From Bacteroidota bacterium (GTDB lineage Bacteria; Bacteroidota; Bacteroidia; Cytophagales; Cyclobacteriaceae), in the NCBI GenBank assembly GCA_018266435.1, contig JAFEAL010000012.1, positions 23,700 to 87,699 of the forward strand: a stretch of 64,000 bases of DNA, written 5' to 3'. A program made the position numbers and the translations under genes. Each line of letters starts with the position of its first letter. The stretch's first letter is position 1. Below, piece after piece: positions 35,557-46,122 of the stretch. Below the pieces are notes generated by a model. The model did not search any database. It was not told the origin of the DNA and saw only the letters and a list, made by a program, of their open reading frames with translations.

Positions 35557-38085
35557 CTACTGCCCTACCATAAATACTGCATTGGCAAGGATCATCTTAC
35601 CGTTTTCCCAAAAGCACCTGAACGCGGGGTTATCCACCAGGTAAACCACCTGGCCTTTGCCTTTGTCTTCCACCCCAAACACTAACGTGTTCTCCAGTTT
35701 TTTATTGATTTTGTTTCCGGCAAAACCCATCAGTGGCTTTTGCCTTCCTTTCAGTATGCCTACATTCCAGCCGTTATCGAGGTAGGCATAGTGCAGGTCG
35801 TTGGTGCGCAGTGAGTAATAGAAATCATCCAGCCCAAAAGCGAGTGGGTGGGTTTTGTCAAGTGTAACCTTATAAATCGCACCAAATATATTTTCACTTA
35901 AGCCCATGCGTTCAGCTTCGGCAAATTTTACCGGGCCAGTTTTTTCTTTCCATTCTTTGTCTTCTTTCTCCGATTTCTTCCTGGCCTCCTCATCAGCAAA
36001 TTCTTTTAACCGGAATCCTTTTTTGTCGGCAACCGAGCCGGTTGCGCGCGCAATTAAAATCAATTTGCCTCCATCACTCACCCACCGATCGAGGGTGGCC
36101 AGCATAGCCTCATCAAACAATCGGTAATTACCATCGGGTACAATCAGCGTGGTGTATTTCCACAAGTCAACTGTTTTAAAGTAGTCAGTGCCGATTATAC
36201 TGACCGGGTAGTGAATTTGCTGTTCGAAGAAGTGCCACACTTCGCCCTGCCCAAGCGATGACACCTGGTCGCCCCCGAGCAATGCCACTTTCGGTTCTTT
36301 CAAAAAATTAACTTCGCCCGAACCAAAGTCGGCACCTTTTTCTACAAGGCCCGTAGCCGCAGTGAAAATTTTCCGGTTCAGGTTCTTGGCCAGGGTTTGC
36401 ACGGTGTTATCAAAGTCGGCTATTTTTTCATTGTTCCTTCGGGTAACAATCAGGGTGCCGCGGTCAAAATTTTGCGAATGCAGTGTGAACGGCTTGTTGG
36501 CTGCACGCACTTTGATTCCTTTTTTTATCAGCGCTGCCAAAAACTCTACATCACTCAAGCTTTGATAAGTAAACAAGTAAGCGTAGGGTTTACCGGTAAT
36601 GGGTAAAGCTTCAGCCGCTTTGGGTTGAAACGGTTTGGTTACGCTGATTTTTTCATTGAGGGCATAAGCTTTCATTCCGTAGCTGTAGAACAAATTCCAG
36701 CCGGTGATGTCGTACGTGAGTGAGTCGGTCAATTTATTTTGCGGCTCAAACACGGTGGTGATCAAGCGGCCTTTGGGCTGGTACACATTGAAGACAATGT
36801 CTTCGGTAGTCACATTTACATTTGTTACGGTCTGTGAGCTAAAGTCAAATCCGCGAGTAGCTTTTGCTGCTGCGGGTTGGCCATACACAATACTGTGCGT
36901 AGTCATCCAGTCAGTAATCTTTTTGATTTTGTCAGGATTATTATCTGCTTTGATTACATACGTTTTGTAAGCGGCTGCCGGAGAAGAAGAATTTTCTTTA
37001 AAGTATTTTTCAAATTCATCAATCAGTCGGGTTGCATTTTGTGATGAGGCTTCAATGGTGCTCAGACCATTGGTGAAGTGGTGCGTAAGCCGGTCTTTCA
37101 GGGTAAGCGGGTCGCCCGTGTTGGTCGTTATAGAAATCCCCGCGCCAATGCCTCCTTGCTCGTAGGTCATACCGATGGCACCGCTGTAAATGGGATACGT
37201 GTCGCCATAGCTGGGGTAAAAAAGATCGAACCGTTCTTTGGTAAAATATAACCAGCCTTGTTCATCAAAATACTTCGCATTGTTTTTTCCGATGGTGGTT
37301 TGAAATTCGCGTTGCCAATTGCTGATCACTTCGTGAAATGGCTCAGCGGCCGGAGCAAAATAGTAGGGGGTATTATACCCTTGCTCATGAAAGTCTACAT
37401 GCACGTGGGGCATCCATTGGTTGTAGAGTTTTATTCTTGCTTGCGATTCTTGCTGGGTTTCCCATGCCCAATCGCGGTTAAGGTCAAACAAATAGTGGTT
37501 GGCTCGTCCGCCCGGCCAAGGCTCGCGGTGTTCGCGTGATTGCGGGTCGCTGTTGGCGGGCAGGTTTCCATATTGATTATAAAAATTAGCGTAGCGATCG
37601 CGCCCATCGGGGTTGATGCAAGGATCCATGATTACCACGGTGTTTTTCAGCCACTCTTTCGTTTTGGTGTTTGCAGGATTAACCAGTTCGTAAATGGTTT
37701 TCATGGAAGCCTCCATGGAGTTGGCCTCGTTGCCGTGTACGTTGTAACTTAGCCACACAATAGCCAGTTTGGTAGAGGGTGTGCCTTCCATAAGCCCGGT
37801 GCGTTTTAAATTGTCCTGGCGGATTTGTTCTATGCTTTTAAAATTCTCCGGTGAGGCAATCACCGCATAGATCAGCGGACGGTGCTCATACGTTTCGCCA
37901 TATTGTTTTACAAAAACCTGCGTAGGTACAGCTTGTGCCACTTGGTTAAAATATTCTACCATGCGGTGGTGACGTGTAAAACGGTCGCCCAGTTCATAAC
38001 CCAAAAATTCTTCGGGTGATTGGAGTTTGGTTTGTGCCTGCGCAAGGTTGAAAACGAGTAAGAGAATGCCGATCAGTTTTTTCAT
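35557..38085 (-). CDS. Large secreted M14 zinc carboxypeptidase-like protein
   Basis: 842 aa counted from MKKLIGILLLVFNLAQAQ; the frame is open 31 codons further upstream (38178), but a signal peptide at the ATG at 38085 is decisive. The M14 zinc motif HGNEANSMEAS (HxxE) lies in the first fifth, and HVDFHEQGY supplies the second His about 130 residues on. A catalytic-type Glu is in MTYEQGGIGAG. The C-terminal half contains a class I glutamine-amidotransferase-like beta-alpha region (YTTLIVPDGNYRLFDE) often fused to such peptidases. Convergent with the kinase, 5-nt gap. Confidence 0.85.
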   Translation of the reverse strand: MKKLIGILLLVFNLAQAQTKLQSPEEFLGYELGDRFTRHHRMVEYFNQVAQAVPTQVFVKQYGETYEHRPLIYAVIASPENFKSIEQIRQDNLKRTGLMEGTPSTKLAIVWLSYNVHGNEANSMEASMKTIYELVNPANTKTKEWLKNTVVIMDPCINPDGRDRYANFYNQYGNLPANSDPQSREHREPWPGGRANHYLFDLNRDWAWETQQESQARIKLYNQWMPHVHVDFHEQGYNTPYYFAPAAEPFHEVISNWQREFQTTIGKNNAKYFDEQGWLYFTKERFDLFYPSYGDTYPIYSGAIGMTYEQGGIGAGISITTNTGDPLTLKDRLTHHFTNGLSTIEASSQNATRLIDEFEKYFKENSSSPAAAYKTYVIKADNNPDKIKKITDWMTTHSIVYGQPAAAKATRGFDFSSQTVTNVNVTTEDIVFNVYQPKGRLITTVFEPQNKLTDSLTYDITGWNLFYSYGMKAYALNEKISVTKPFQPKAAEALPITGKPYAYLFTYQSLSDVEFLAALIKKGIKVRAANKPFTLHSQNFDRGTLIVTRRNNEKIADFDNTVQTLAKNLNRKIFTAATGLVEKGADFGSGEVNFLKEPKVALLGGDQVSSLGQGEVWHFFEQQIHYPVSIIGTDYFKTVDLWKYTTLIVPDGNYRLFDEAMLATLDRWVSDGGKLILIARATGSVADKKGFRLKEFADEEARKKSEKEDKEWKEKTGPVKFAEAERMGLSENIFGAIYKVTLDKTHPLAFGLDDFYYSLRTNDLHYAYLDNGWNVGILKGRQKPLMGFAGNKINKKLENTLVFGVEDKGKGQVVYLVDNPAFRCFWENGKMILANAVFMVGQ

Positions 38086-38304
38086 GTTTATGGGTTGATT
38101 TGGAAAGATGGATAATTTTTGGCGTTGTGCCAACGGTTTTTTTGTTGGGCTTACGGAAAGAAAGGGCTCATGGATCATTCTCTTGGAGAGACGAGTTTGA
38201 AGTTATGCCAGCTAATATTCGACTGCGTGAATAAAAAAATAAATACAAAAAAAATTTATAATTTTAGTCTCCTTACCAAAACACTAACCAAAAAACCAAA
38301 CCTT

Positions 38305-38784
38305 ATGAATGCAACTTATGCCGGATTTTGGCTGCGATTTGTAGCCGTAATTATTGATGGTATTCTTATTGCCATCGTTCGCTCTTTGCTTGTTTTACCT
38401 ATTCTTGGAGTGATGGGAATTGGCCTTGCACATGACGTTCAACATCTTGATACCGAAGACCCATCCTCTGTCCTTCCAATTGTGGGTACAATCATAGCCT
38501 TTGCGGGAATCTCTATGTTAATTTCTACGGTCATCTGGGTTCTCTACTACACACTCATGGAATCATCAAAATACCAAGCCACCGTGGGCAAACTAGCACT
38601 TGGATTGATCGTAACCGATGAATCAGGGAATAAGCTGGATTTTGCGAAAGCCCTGATAAGAAATCTATGTAAAATAATTTCTTCCATGATTATGTGCATT
38701 GGCTACATCATGGCCGGATTTACTGAGAAGAAACAAGGCCTTCATGACATCATTGCCAAAACATTGGTGGTTAAGAAACCTTGA
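38305..38784 (+). CDS. RDD-family membrane protein
   Basis: 159 aa. Starts at MNATYAGFWLRF, a typical RDD beginning; the open frame 62 codons further upstream is unlikely to be translated. Three to four membrane helices (about 10-35, 60-85, 125-145) follow, with the RDD residues RFVAVIIDG and the second motif GKLALGLIVTDESG. RDD proteins may transport Na+/H+ or act as lipid-associated modules; role here unknown. A strong terminator follows. Confidence 0.8.
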   Translation: MNATYAGFWLRFVAVIIDGILIAIVRSLLVLPILGVMGIGLAHDVQHLDTEDPSSVLPIVGTIIAFAGISMLISTVIWVLYYTLMESSKYQATVGKLALGLIVTDESGNKLDFAKALIRNLCKIISSMIMCIGYIMAGFTEKKQGLHDIIAKTLVVKKP

Positions 38785-38799
38785 GATAAAAAGTTTTTT

Positions 38800-38838
38800 A
38801 AGCATCGTCTCCCGTGGTTGGAGACGATGCTTTTTTTG
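38800..38838 (+). terminator. Strong Rho-independent terminator after RDD gene
   Basis: A perfect stem of 13 bp (38800-38812 with 38820-38832) with a 7-nt loop is followed by TTTTTTT. It lies between the RDD gene and the convergent uvrA copy. Confidence 0.9.
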
Positions 38839-38919
38839 TAGTCAAGTTCCGGATCAACCCAGCCGACACACTGCTCTGCTAACCGGAGGTGATACCTGAG
38901 AAGGCTTCACTTATTTTTT

Positions 38920-41799
38920 CTAAATTTTTCCCTTCAAGAAACCAGCCGTATAACTTTCTCCTCGCTTCACCATGTCTTCGGGCGTGCCGGCAAAAAGCAG
39001 GTAGCCACCTTTTTTTTCTCCGCCTTCCGGCCCCAGGTCAATAATCCAGTCGGCACATTTAATTACCTCCAGGTTATGCTCAATTACTATCACGGTATGC
39101 CCCAAGTCAACCAACGCGTTGATGGCTTTCAGTAATTTTGAAATGTCGTGAAAGTGCAGCCCGGTGGTTGGTTCATCAAAAATAAAAAGAATGTTTCCTT
39201 TCACTTCCGAATGTTTTCCCAAAAATGAAGCTAGTTTTACCCGCTGGGCTTCGCCTCCGCTCAGTGAGTTAGACGACTGGCCGAGTTTTACATAGCCCAG
39301 GCCCACTTCATTTAGCGGAAGGATTTTTTCATACACTGTTTTTTTTTCTTCAAAAAAAACCAAAGCTTCTTCCACGGTCAGTGCGAGTACCTCGGCTATG
39401 TTTTTGTTTTTGTATTCTACCTCTAAAACTTCTTGCTTGAATCTCTTCCCCTGGCAACTCTCGCAGAGTAGAAAAATATCAGCCATAAATTGCATCTCTA
39501 CTTTAATCTCACCTTCGCCTTCGCAGGTTTCACAACGGCCCCCCTCCACATTAAATGAAAAATGAGAAGGCTTGTAGCCACGTTGCCTGGACAAGGGCTG
39601 GTCAGCAAAAAGATTACGGATGGCATCGTATGCTTTTACATAGCTGATTGGGTTAGAGCGCGATGACTTGCCGATAGGATTTTGGTCAACAAACTCCACA
39701 TGGTCTATCTTCTGGATGTCGCCCAGCAACTGATCGTATTTGCCCGGGGTATCGGCTATCTCGCCTTTGGCCCTTCCGGTGGCCGGGTATAGAATTTTTT
39801 TGATGAGGGTTGATTTGCCCGAGCCGCTCACCCCCGTGACTACCGTCAGCGCTCCTACCGGGAAAGTAACTTTTAAATTTTTCAAGTTGTTTTCGCGGGC
39901 ACCGGTCACGGTAATGGAGTCTTTCCATTTTCTGCGGTGTGCGGGTACGACAATTTTTTCTTGGCCGGTCAGGTAGTCTGCCGTGTGCGAATGTATTTTT
40001 TTGTTCAGGTTATTCAGCGATCCTTGAAACACCAACTGCCCACCGTGCTGCCCGGCATCGGGGCCGATGTCAATGATCTGGTCAGCCGCTCGCATAATAT
40101 CTTCTTCATGTTCCACCACAATTACGGTGTTGCCCAAGTCGCGTAGTTCTTTCAGCACTTCAATCATGCGGGCAGTATCGCGCGGGTGCAAACCGATACT
40201 GGGCTCATCTAAAATATACATGGAGCCTACCAGCGCGCTGCCCAATGAGGTGGCCAATTTGATTCGTTGAAATTCTCCGCCTGACAGGGTGGCGGTAACA
40301 CGATTTAATGTTAAATACCCCAAGCCTACTTTTACCAGATAACCCAGTCGGGATTTGATTTCGGTGAGAATGCGTTCTGAAATTTTTTGTTCGTAGTCAG
40401 GCAGTTTTAGTTGATCAAAGAATGTCAACACTTCTTCAACGGGCATCAGCACAATATCTGTAATGGAAGTGTCATGGATTTTTACGTACGATGCATCTTT
40501 GCGCAATTTTGTTCCGCGACAATCCGGGCAGGTAGTTCGCCCGCGGTAGCGTGAAAGCATGACCCGGTATTGAATCTTGTGCGTTTTACTTTCAAGGTAC
40601 TTAAAAAAGGAGTGGATGCCGTCAAAATATTCGTTCCCGCTCCAAAGCAAGTCGCGTTGTGTTTGTGTGAGTTCTGTATAGGGCCGGTGAATGGGAAAAT
40701 CAAACTTGACCCCGTTCTTTAGTAAAGGCTTGGCCCATTGGCTCATCACCTCTCCCCGCCAGGGGGCTATGGCTCCTTCATACACCGAAAGTGTTTTGTC
40801 GGGGATAACCAAATCTTCATCAATGCCGAGGATTTTTCCAAATCCTTCGCACGTCTGGCATGCTCCGTAGGGATTATTGAAACTGAAAAAATTTACAGAC
40901 GGCTCTGTAAACGTGATGCCATCAAGTTCAAAACGATCAGAGAATTTTTTCTTGCCATGTTCTTCTGCATACACCAGGCAATCTCCGTGGCCTTCGAAAA
41001 AAGCCGTTTGCACAGAATCAGATAATCGAAAGGTCAAGTCTTCATCCTGTGCATTAACTCCGGCACGATCGATAAGAATCTCCAATTCACTGCCGGTGAG
41101 TGAAAAGGATTTATCTCTGGGTTTTTGAGATTTTATTTTGGTACGCCCAACTTTGTCATCCTTTTGAAGAGAGGCCTCAGGATTTATTATCTCCTCAATA
41201 AATTTTACTTCTCCGTTTACCAGTATCCGCGCAAAACCTTTGCTCAGCAACAAGTTTAGTTCATCTGCCACCTTCCTTCCTTTCTTAATATTCAGCGGGC
41301 AGGCAATCATGATGCGTGTTCCTTCTTTTTGCCGGTTGATGAAGTCAACCACATCAGTAACCGTGTGGCGTTTTACTTCTTGTGTGCTGACGGGCGAAAT
41401 GGTTTTGCCAATACGGGCAAAAAGCAGTTTTAGGTAATCGTAAATTTCAGTGGTGGTGCCCACCGTACTTCGTGGATTACGGGTATTTACTTTTTGTTCG
41501 ATGGCAATGGCCGGAGAAACCCCTCGGATGTAATCCACCTCGGGTTTTTCCATGCGGCCCAAGAACTGACGAGCATAAGAGCTCAAGCTTTCCACATACA
41601 TGCGCTGCCCTTCGGCAAAAAGCGTATCGAAGGCCAACGAAGATTTGCCCGAGCCTGAAAGCCCGGTAATGACCACCAACTTATTTCGCGGGATGGCCAC
41701 GCTTAAATTTTTAAGGTTGTTGACGCGAGCCCGTTTAATGATGATGTATTCTTTCGGATCGAGATCGTCTAAGTAAGAATCGCTGGGAGGAACATTCAT
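38920..41799 (-). CDS. uvrA: UvrA-family excinuclease ABC subunit A (second copy)
   Basis: 959 aa. Walker A loops GLSGSGKSS near residue 45 and GVSGSGKST in the second half, signatures [12 protein letters not shown] and [12 protein letters not shown], and zinc-finger cysteines ([33 protein letters not shown]) are all intact. Compared with the first copy it has a short acidic N-terminal extension ([18 protein letters not shown]) and a different DNA-binding loop. Bacteroidota often carry two uvrA genes; which acts in repair with UvrB cannot be told from the sequence. CAAAAATA at 41807-41814 is a -7 element on the minus strand, 7 nt upstream of the ATG. Confidence 0.95.
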   Translation of the reverse strand: MNVPPSDSYLDDLDPKEYIIIKRARVNNLKNLSVAIPRNKLVVITGLSGSGKSSLAFDTLFAEGQRMYVESLSSYARQFLGRMEKPEVDYIRGVSPAIAIEQKVNTRNPRSTVGTTTEIYDYLKLLFARIGKTISPVSTQEVKRHTVTDVVDFINRQKEGTRIMIACPLNIKKGRKVADELNLLLSKGFARILVNGEVKFIEEIINPEASLQKDDKVGRTKIKSQKPRDKSFSLTGSELEILIDRAGVNAQDEDLTFRLSDSVQTAFFEGHGDCLVYAEEHGKKKFSDRFELDGITFTEPSVNFFSFNNPYGACQTCEGFGKILGIDEDLVIPDKTLSVYEGAIAPWRGEVMSQWAKPLLKNGVKFDFPIHRPYTELTQTQRDLLWSGNEYFDGIHSFFKYLESKTHKIQYRVMLSRYRGRTTCPDCRGTKLRKDASYVKIHDTSITDIVLMPVEEVLTFFDQLKLPDYEQKISERILTEIKSRLGYLVKVGLGYLTLNRVTATLSGGEFQRIKLATSLGSALVGSMYILDEPSIGLHPRDTARMIEVLKELRDLGNTVIVVEHEEDIMRAADQIIDIGPDAGQHGGQLVFQGSLNNLNKKIHSHTADYLTGQEKIVVPAHRRKWKDSITVTGARENNLKNLKVTFPVGALTVVTGVSGSGKSTLIKKILYPATGRAKGEIADTPGKYDQLLGDIQKIDHVEFVDQNPIGKSSRSNPISYVKAYDAIRNLFADQPLSRQRGYKPSHFSFNVEGGRCETCEGEGEIKVEMQFMADIFLLCESCQGKRFKQEVLEVEYKNKNIAEVLALTVEEALVFFEEKKTVYEKILPLNEVGLGYVKLGQSSNSLSGGEAQRVKLASFLGKHSEVKGNILFIFDEPTTGLHFHDISKLLKAINALVDLGHTVIVIEHNLEVIKCADWIIDLGPEGGEKKGGYLLFAGTPEDMVKRGESYTAGFLKGKI

Positions 41800-41856
41800 G
41801 GAAAGGCAAAAATAAAAAACATAATGCCGTATAAAAGCGGTTCAGTGAGAAAGAAA

Positions 41857-44445
41857 TTATTTTCCAATCACGGCCCGCTTGCGGAAAATCCGGAGCGATC
41901 CGCTGGTATCAAACACTTCAAACCAAACTACATAATACCCCACTCGTGCATACGATCCGTCATCGCGGTCGCCATCCCATCTGAAAAATCCTTCGTAGCC
42001 CAAAGTTTCATTGTTGGCCAGGGTCTTAATCAGCCGCCCGTTCACATCTAATATTTTTATATTGGCTGCTATGCCGCTTTGATCAAACTTGTAGTTGATC
42101 TTTGAAAAATCCTGGCCTGGAACCCACGGTGAAAACACCTCGGGGTCAACAGTCACGGCATTGTCATTAAATTTAGAATCTGGCCTGGAGTTGGAGTTGA
42201 CATACCCAGGGGTAGCAAAACCCGCAGAAGAATTGGCTGATTTCCAGTTGGCGGCATCGTTGGTTTTTTCAGTAAATGAAATTCGTTCAAGAGAAACCCC
42301 CTCAGGGTCTTTGATAAACGAAGAGTGCATATTTTGGGTGTACGCGAAGTGATCAATGACCAATCCCTGGTCATTGATCACGGTTACTGAACCGGCATTG
42401 TCGGGCAAGCTCGGCAGCGATGTCTTGAATAAAAATGAAAGAGCCGTGTTGGGAAATTGAGAAGACAGGGTGGCCGGGTTAGAGGTAAACGCGAGGTATC
42501 CGGCAGGTGGCAAGATAAAATCAGTAGCCGTAATTGCCGTTAGTTTAACGGGAAGGCCGGATTCAAAATTGCCAAGTTTCCAATTTTTCAGATTCAAAAA
42601 TTTGTGCGAGCGGTTGAACACTTCCACAAAATCTACTCCACCCGGGCGCGGATTAAACAATACTTCGTTGATCACTACATCTAAACTATCGGCTTGCTCA
42701 GGCAGGGCAAATGATAACTGGCTGTATTCAGGTTGAATAAAATTTCCGCTACAGTCGGCCAGGTTAGTTACATGAACCGTGTACAATTGACGGGCCTGTA
42801 AAGAAGAATTCAACAGAACTGTAAGCTGAGTTAGTGCTGTGTTAGCAAAAAAAACCTTATAAACCCCAATAGCCGGTGAAAGCAAAATACCCACATGCGA
42901 TAAGTCTTTTTCTAACACTTCGTTAAAGGTGAGGTTGATTTGTGTGGCCGAAGAAGCCACCACAGAAATCAACTCAGGCCCTATCAGGTCCGGCTTGGAA
43001 GCAAAAACAGAATTTTGTCGTCCGGGTGTTCCGCCCGATGGATCTTCAGAGGCTGCCCAGTTGTCTAGGCCACTGCATTTGTTGTTTACGTCTATGATTT
43101 CCAGCGACCAGCCGCCCTCTTGTTTATCTACATCATGATACCAGCCAAGCGAGTAGTTCACCGAGTCAATGGTTTGGCCGTGGTTATCGCGCAGGGTCAG
43201 GTTATCACCATCGTTATTGAGCGTGGGAAAATTGGCGGCACCAATGACATTGCCGAACCCCGCAAATAATCCGGTGTTGGCCGAAGCGCACACCACCCAG
43301 TATTGGTTTGGCAAAATAATCCGGCTGGTAAATGTAGTTGTGGAGACACCGTCAGAAAATTTCCATCCGCCAATATCAAAAGGTGAATTGCCCCGGTTGT
43401 AAATCTCGATGTATTCTTGTGCAGGCAGGCCAACCTGGGGGCTGGGGTCTGGAAATATTTCTGAAATAATAATGTCTTTGGGGTGTACAGGGCCCTGCTG
43501 AAAAAATAAAAACGAAAAACCAGTTGCTATCATGGCGTTGCCCGCCAGGTCTTTCACATTAGTTACGGTCAACTGATTTTGAATTCCATTTTGAAAATTT
43601 GCAGTAAACGAAAGATTAACCGTTTTACCATCGGCCTGCAAACTTGCTGATGCCGGAGAACCAATGGAATGATCAGCAGAATAATTGCCGATTGTTTCAG
43701 CTGAATTTTTTTCTACTGCCTCTGAGAAGAGAATTGTAAGCGAATTAGCGGAAGTGACCTGTGTACTGCTTACAGTTGGCGGTGTAGTGTCTACTTGTAC
43801 CGGGCCCGCATAAAAATCATCGTAATAAAATTTTGTGGCATTACTTGCGGTGTATAAGCAGCTCACCCCAAGGTATGACGATGAATTGATGGCGGCATCT
43901 GTGCCGCTGGCATCCACAACAAAATTTGTTCCTCCGGCATAGTCCACCAGTAATTTCCACAGCCCGGTGCTGTCGCGTGTTACTTTTATTCGGAGTGCAA
44001 AGGAGTTAGCAATGGCCCCGTTCGTTGCGCGGCAAACTGAAGCAGACGTTAGCCCGTTTTGCCGGAATAATTCAATGGCATCGTTGTTCAGGGCTTCACC
44101 AAACTGCAGGTAGTAACCATTGAGCGGTTGGGTTAAATCTGCCTGGTCGCTTACTAAATAAATTCGCCCATAGTTGGTGGCCGATGGTGAGAACGATTGC
44201 TTGACATAAGCTTGCCATTCGAAGTTATTGAGGCTGGTGGCTGCAAATGCGGTTGACAGAAATGATGTGCCTGTGCCGGCCGCATTCAGTTGCAGTTGAT
44301 TCGATGAGTTGACAATGAAAGATGCAGAGGTGCCTGACCAAACGGGGTTACTGATAAAATCGCCATCAGAAAAACTATCTGTAACCTGTGCCGAGCAGAC
44401 TGTTGCAAAAGTGACTACAAACAAAAAGCATTTGGCTATTTTCAT
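41857..44445 (-). CDS. Large secreted lamin-tail-domain protein
   Basis: 862 aa. A signal peptide (1-19, ending CSAQ) is followed by a lectin-like region (about 25-220), an SbsA-type Ig domain (TPPTVSSTQVTSANS), a lamin-tail domain (DIIISEIFPDPSP... about 318-460), a second Ig-like part, another lamin-tail domain (DVVINEVLFNPRPGG, about 590-710) and a FlgD-like Ig C-terminus (WDGDRDDGSYARVGYY... RKRAVIGK). This mosaic is typical of exported surface proteins of Bacteroidota; the C-terminus resembles, but does not match, a type IX secretion signal. Probably adhesive or structural. Monocistronic. Confidence 0.8.
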   Translation of the reverse strand: MKIAKCFLFVVTFATVCSAQVTDSFSDGDFISNPVWSGTSASFIVNSSNQLQLNAAGTGTSFLSTAFAATSLNNFEWQAYVKQSFSPSATNYGRIYLVSDQADLTQPLNGYYLQFGEALNNDAIELFRQNGLTSASVCRATNGAIANSFALRIKVTRDSTGLWKLLVDYAGGTNFVVDASGTDAAINSSSYLGVSCLYTASNATKFYYDDFYAGPVQVDTTPPTVSSTQVTSANSLTILFSEAVEKNSAETIGNYSADHSIGSPASASLQADGKTVNLSFTANFQNGIQNQLTVTNVKDLAGNAMIATGFSFLFFQQGPVHPKDIIISEIFPDPSPQVGLPAQEYIEIYNRGNSPFDIGGWKFSDGVSTTTFTSRIILPNQYWVVCASANTGLFAGFGNVIGAANFPTLNNDGDNLTLRDNHGQTIDSVNYSLGWYHDVDKQEGGWSLEIIDVNNKCSGLDNWAASEDPSGGTPGRQNSVFASKPDLIGPELISVVASSATQINLTFNEVLEKDLSHVGILLSPAIGVYKVFFANTALTQLTVLLNSSLQARQLYTVHVTNLADCSGNFIQPEYSQLSFALPEQADSLDVVINEVLFNPRPGGVDFVEVFNRSHKFLNLKNWKLGNFESGLPVKLTAITATDFILPPAGYLAFTSNPATLSSQFPNTALSFLFKTSLPSLPDNAGSVTVINDQGLVIDHFAYTQNMHSSFIKDPEGVSLERISFTEKTNDAANWKSANSSAGFATPGYVNSNSRPDSKFNDNAVTVDPEVFSPWVPGQDFSKINYKFDQSGIAANIKILDVNGRLIKTLANNETLGYEGFFRWDGDRDDGSYARVGYYVVWFEVFDTSGSLRIFRKRAVIGK

Positions 44446-44624
44446 GACACGAGTTGTGGTTGAACCATCTACAAATACTTTGGCTTATGTAAAAATAAGC
44501 AATTGCAATGTGCGCGCTAACGGTTTGTTTTCTACATTTTTGTCCATCTCGTCATAATCTTCTATTGCCTGGGAACTTTTATCTTTCAGTTTTCCTTTTA
44601 TCCGATTAATAAATTAATCATACG

Positions 44625-44879
44625 ATGTTGGGTGAATTAACAAGCAGCACAGCTGGTCCGGTTCAAGTTGAGTTACAGCCGGGTAAAACTTACTCCTGGT
44701 GTCAATGCGGGCGCTCAAAAAATCAACCATTTTGTGATACGGTATCTCACATCGGCACCGGCATCGAACCAAAAGAATTTTCGGTGTTGACTGCCCGAAA
44801 GGTATGGCTGTGTATGTGCAAGCATACAAAAATGATTCCTTATTGTGATGGCACGCACAATAAGCTAAACAAGAAATAA
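44625..44879 (+). CDS. Double CDGSH-type iron-sulfur protein
   Basis: 84 aa. The second motif CMCKHTKMIPYCDGTH fits C-x-C-x2-T-x3-P-x-C-D-G-T-H and should bind a [2Fe-2S] cluster. The first, CQCGRSKNQPFCDTVSH, has all ligands but one extra residue between the last Cys and His. Soluble, no targeting signal. CDGSH proteins handle Fe-S or redox stress; target unknown. Confidence 0.9.
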   Translation: MLGELTSSTAGPVQVELQPGKTYSWCQCGRSKNQPFCDTVSHIGTGIEPKEFSVLTARKVWLCMCKHTKMIPYCDGTHNKLNKK

Positions 44880-45064
44880 GGCAGCATTATAGTATCGACT
44901 GTTTTTGGGTTAATAGCAATCGTTCGATGCCAATCGTAAGCCGGTACTCACGAAAATTTTTTTGGTATAGAAATATTATCTAAAACCTGCCCAGAACAAA
45001 CGGTTGTTTAATAAGAAGGACAAAAACGAAGAGTGGTTTCGTTAAAGCATTTTACCAAAAGTGC

Positions 45065-45072
45065 TATTTTTG
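45065..45072 (+). promoter_or_regulatory. Probable -7 element of asd
   Basis: TATTTTTG, an exact TAnnTTTG, ends 22 nt before the asd ATG. A TTTCG about 22 nt upstream is a weak -33 candidate. Confidence 0.55.
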
Positions 45073-45094
45073 TCACTCAAAAATTTTATATAAA

Positions 45095-46093
45095 ATGAAA
45101 CTGGCTATTGTGGGCGCTACCGGTTTGGTGGGCCAAGAATTACTGAAAGTAATTGAAGAACGAAATGTTGAGTTTGACGAATTGTACCTGGTGGCCTCAG
45201 CCAAATCAGTAGGACAAAAAATAAAGTTTAAGGGCAAGGATTACACGATCAAGAGTATTGAAGAGGTGTGCGAAATCGCTCCCGATGTTGCTATTTTTTC
45301 GGCAGGCGGAGGTACTTCGCTGGAGTGGGCACCGAAATATGCCGAAAAAGGAATCATCGTGATTGATAATTCCTCGGCTTGGCGGATGGACCCGACAAAA
45401 AAATTAGTTGTGCCCGAGATCAACGGCCATGTGCTGAAAATTGACGACCGTATCATTGCCAATCCCAATTGTTCCACTATACAAATGGTGATGGCGCTCG
45501 CCCCGCTGCACGTGAAGTATAAAATTAAACGAATCGTAGTTTCTACATACCAATCGGTAACCGGAACCGGAAAAGATGCCGTGCAGCAAATGATGGAAGA
45601 ACGGCAAGGCATCAGCAACGGAATAAAAGTATATCCACACCGCATCGACATGAATGCGCTGCCACACATCGATTCGTTTTTAGACAACGGCTACACCAAA
45701 GAGGAAATGAAAATGGTGAACGAGACCCGCAAAATTCTGGAAGACAACTCGATCGGAGTTACATCAACCACCGTGCGTATTCCGGCTATTGGCGGACACT
45801 CAGAAGCCGTAAACGTAGAGTTTCATAAAGATTTTGAGTTGAAAGAAGTGCGGGAGTTATTGGAACAAACCCCCGGAGTGATTGTGCAAGATGATGTGAA
45901 AAACAATGTCTACCCGATGCCAATCCATTCGCACGGCAAGGATGAGGTGTTTGTAGGCCGCTTGCGCAGAGATGAATCGCAACCGCGCACATTGAATATG
46001 TGGATTGTAAGCGATAACCTGCGCAAGGGTGCGGCCACCAACGCAGTGCAAATTGCCGAGTTTTTGATGGAAAAAAGTTTAGTAATTAATTGA
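45095..46093 (+). CDS. asd: Aspartate-semialdehyde dehydrogenase
   Basis: 332 aa NADPH enzyme making aspartate semialdehyde from aspartyl phosphate, for lysine/diaminopimelate, threonine and methionine. The nucleotide loop is GATGLVGQE (7-15), the catalytic cysteine is C126 in NPNCSTIQ, and the conserved IGGHSEAVNVEF holds the active-site His. Full length, cytosolic. Followed by a LemA gene on the same strand after 29 nt. Confidence 0.96.
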   Translation: MKLAIVGATGLVGQELLKVIEERNVEFDELYLVASAKSVGQKIKFKGKDYTIKSIEEVCEIAPDVAIFSAGGGTSLEWAPKYAEKGIIVIDNSSAWRMDPTKKLVVPEINGHVLKIDDRIIANPNCSTIQMVMALAPLHVKYKIKRIVVSTYQSVTGTGKDAVQQMMEERQGISNGIKVYPHRIDMNALPHIDSFLDNGYTKEEMKMVNETRKILEDNSIGVTSTTVRIPAIGGHSEAVNVEFHKDFELKEVRELLEQTPGVIVQDDVKNNVYPMPIHSHGKDEVFVGRLRRDESQPRTLNMWIVSDNLRKGAATNAVQIAEFLMEKSLVIN

Positions 46094-46122
46094 TAATTTA
46101 GAGCAACCAAACAAACTATTTT

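Noticed and set aside
35557-38178. Longer M14 start at 38178
   Set aside because: The extra 31 residues precede an evident signal peptide that must be at the N-terminus.
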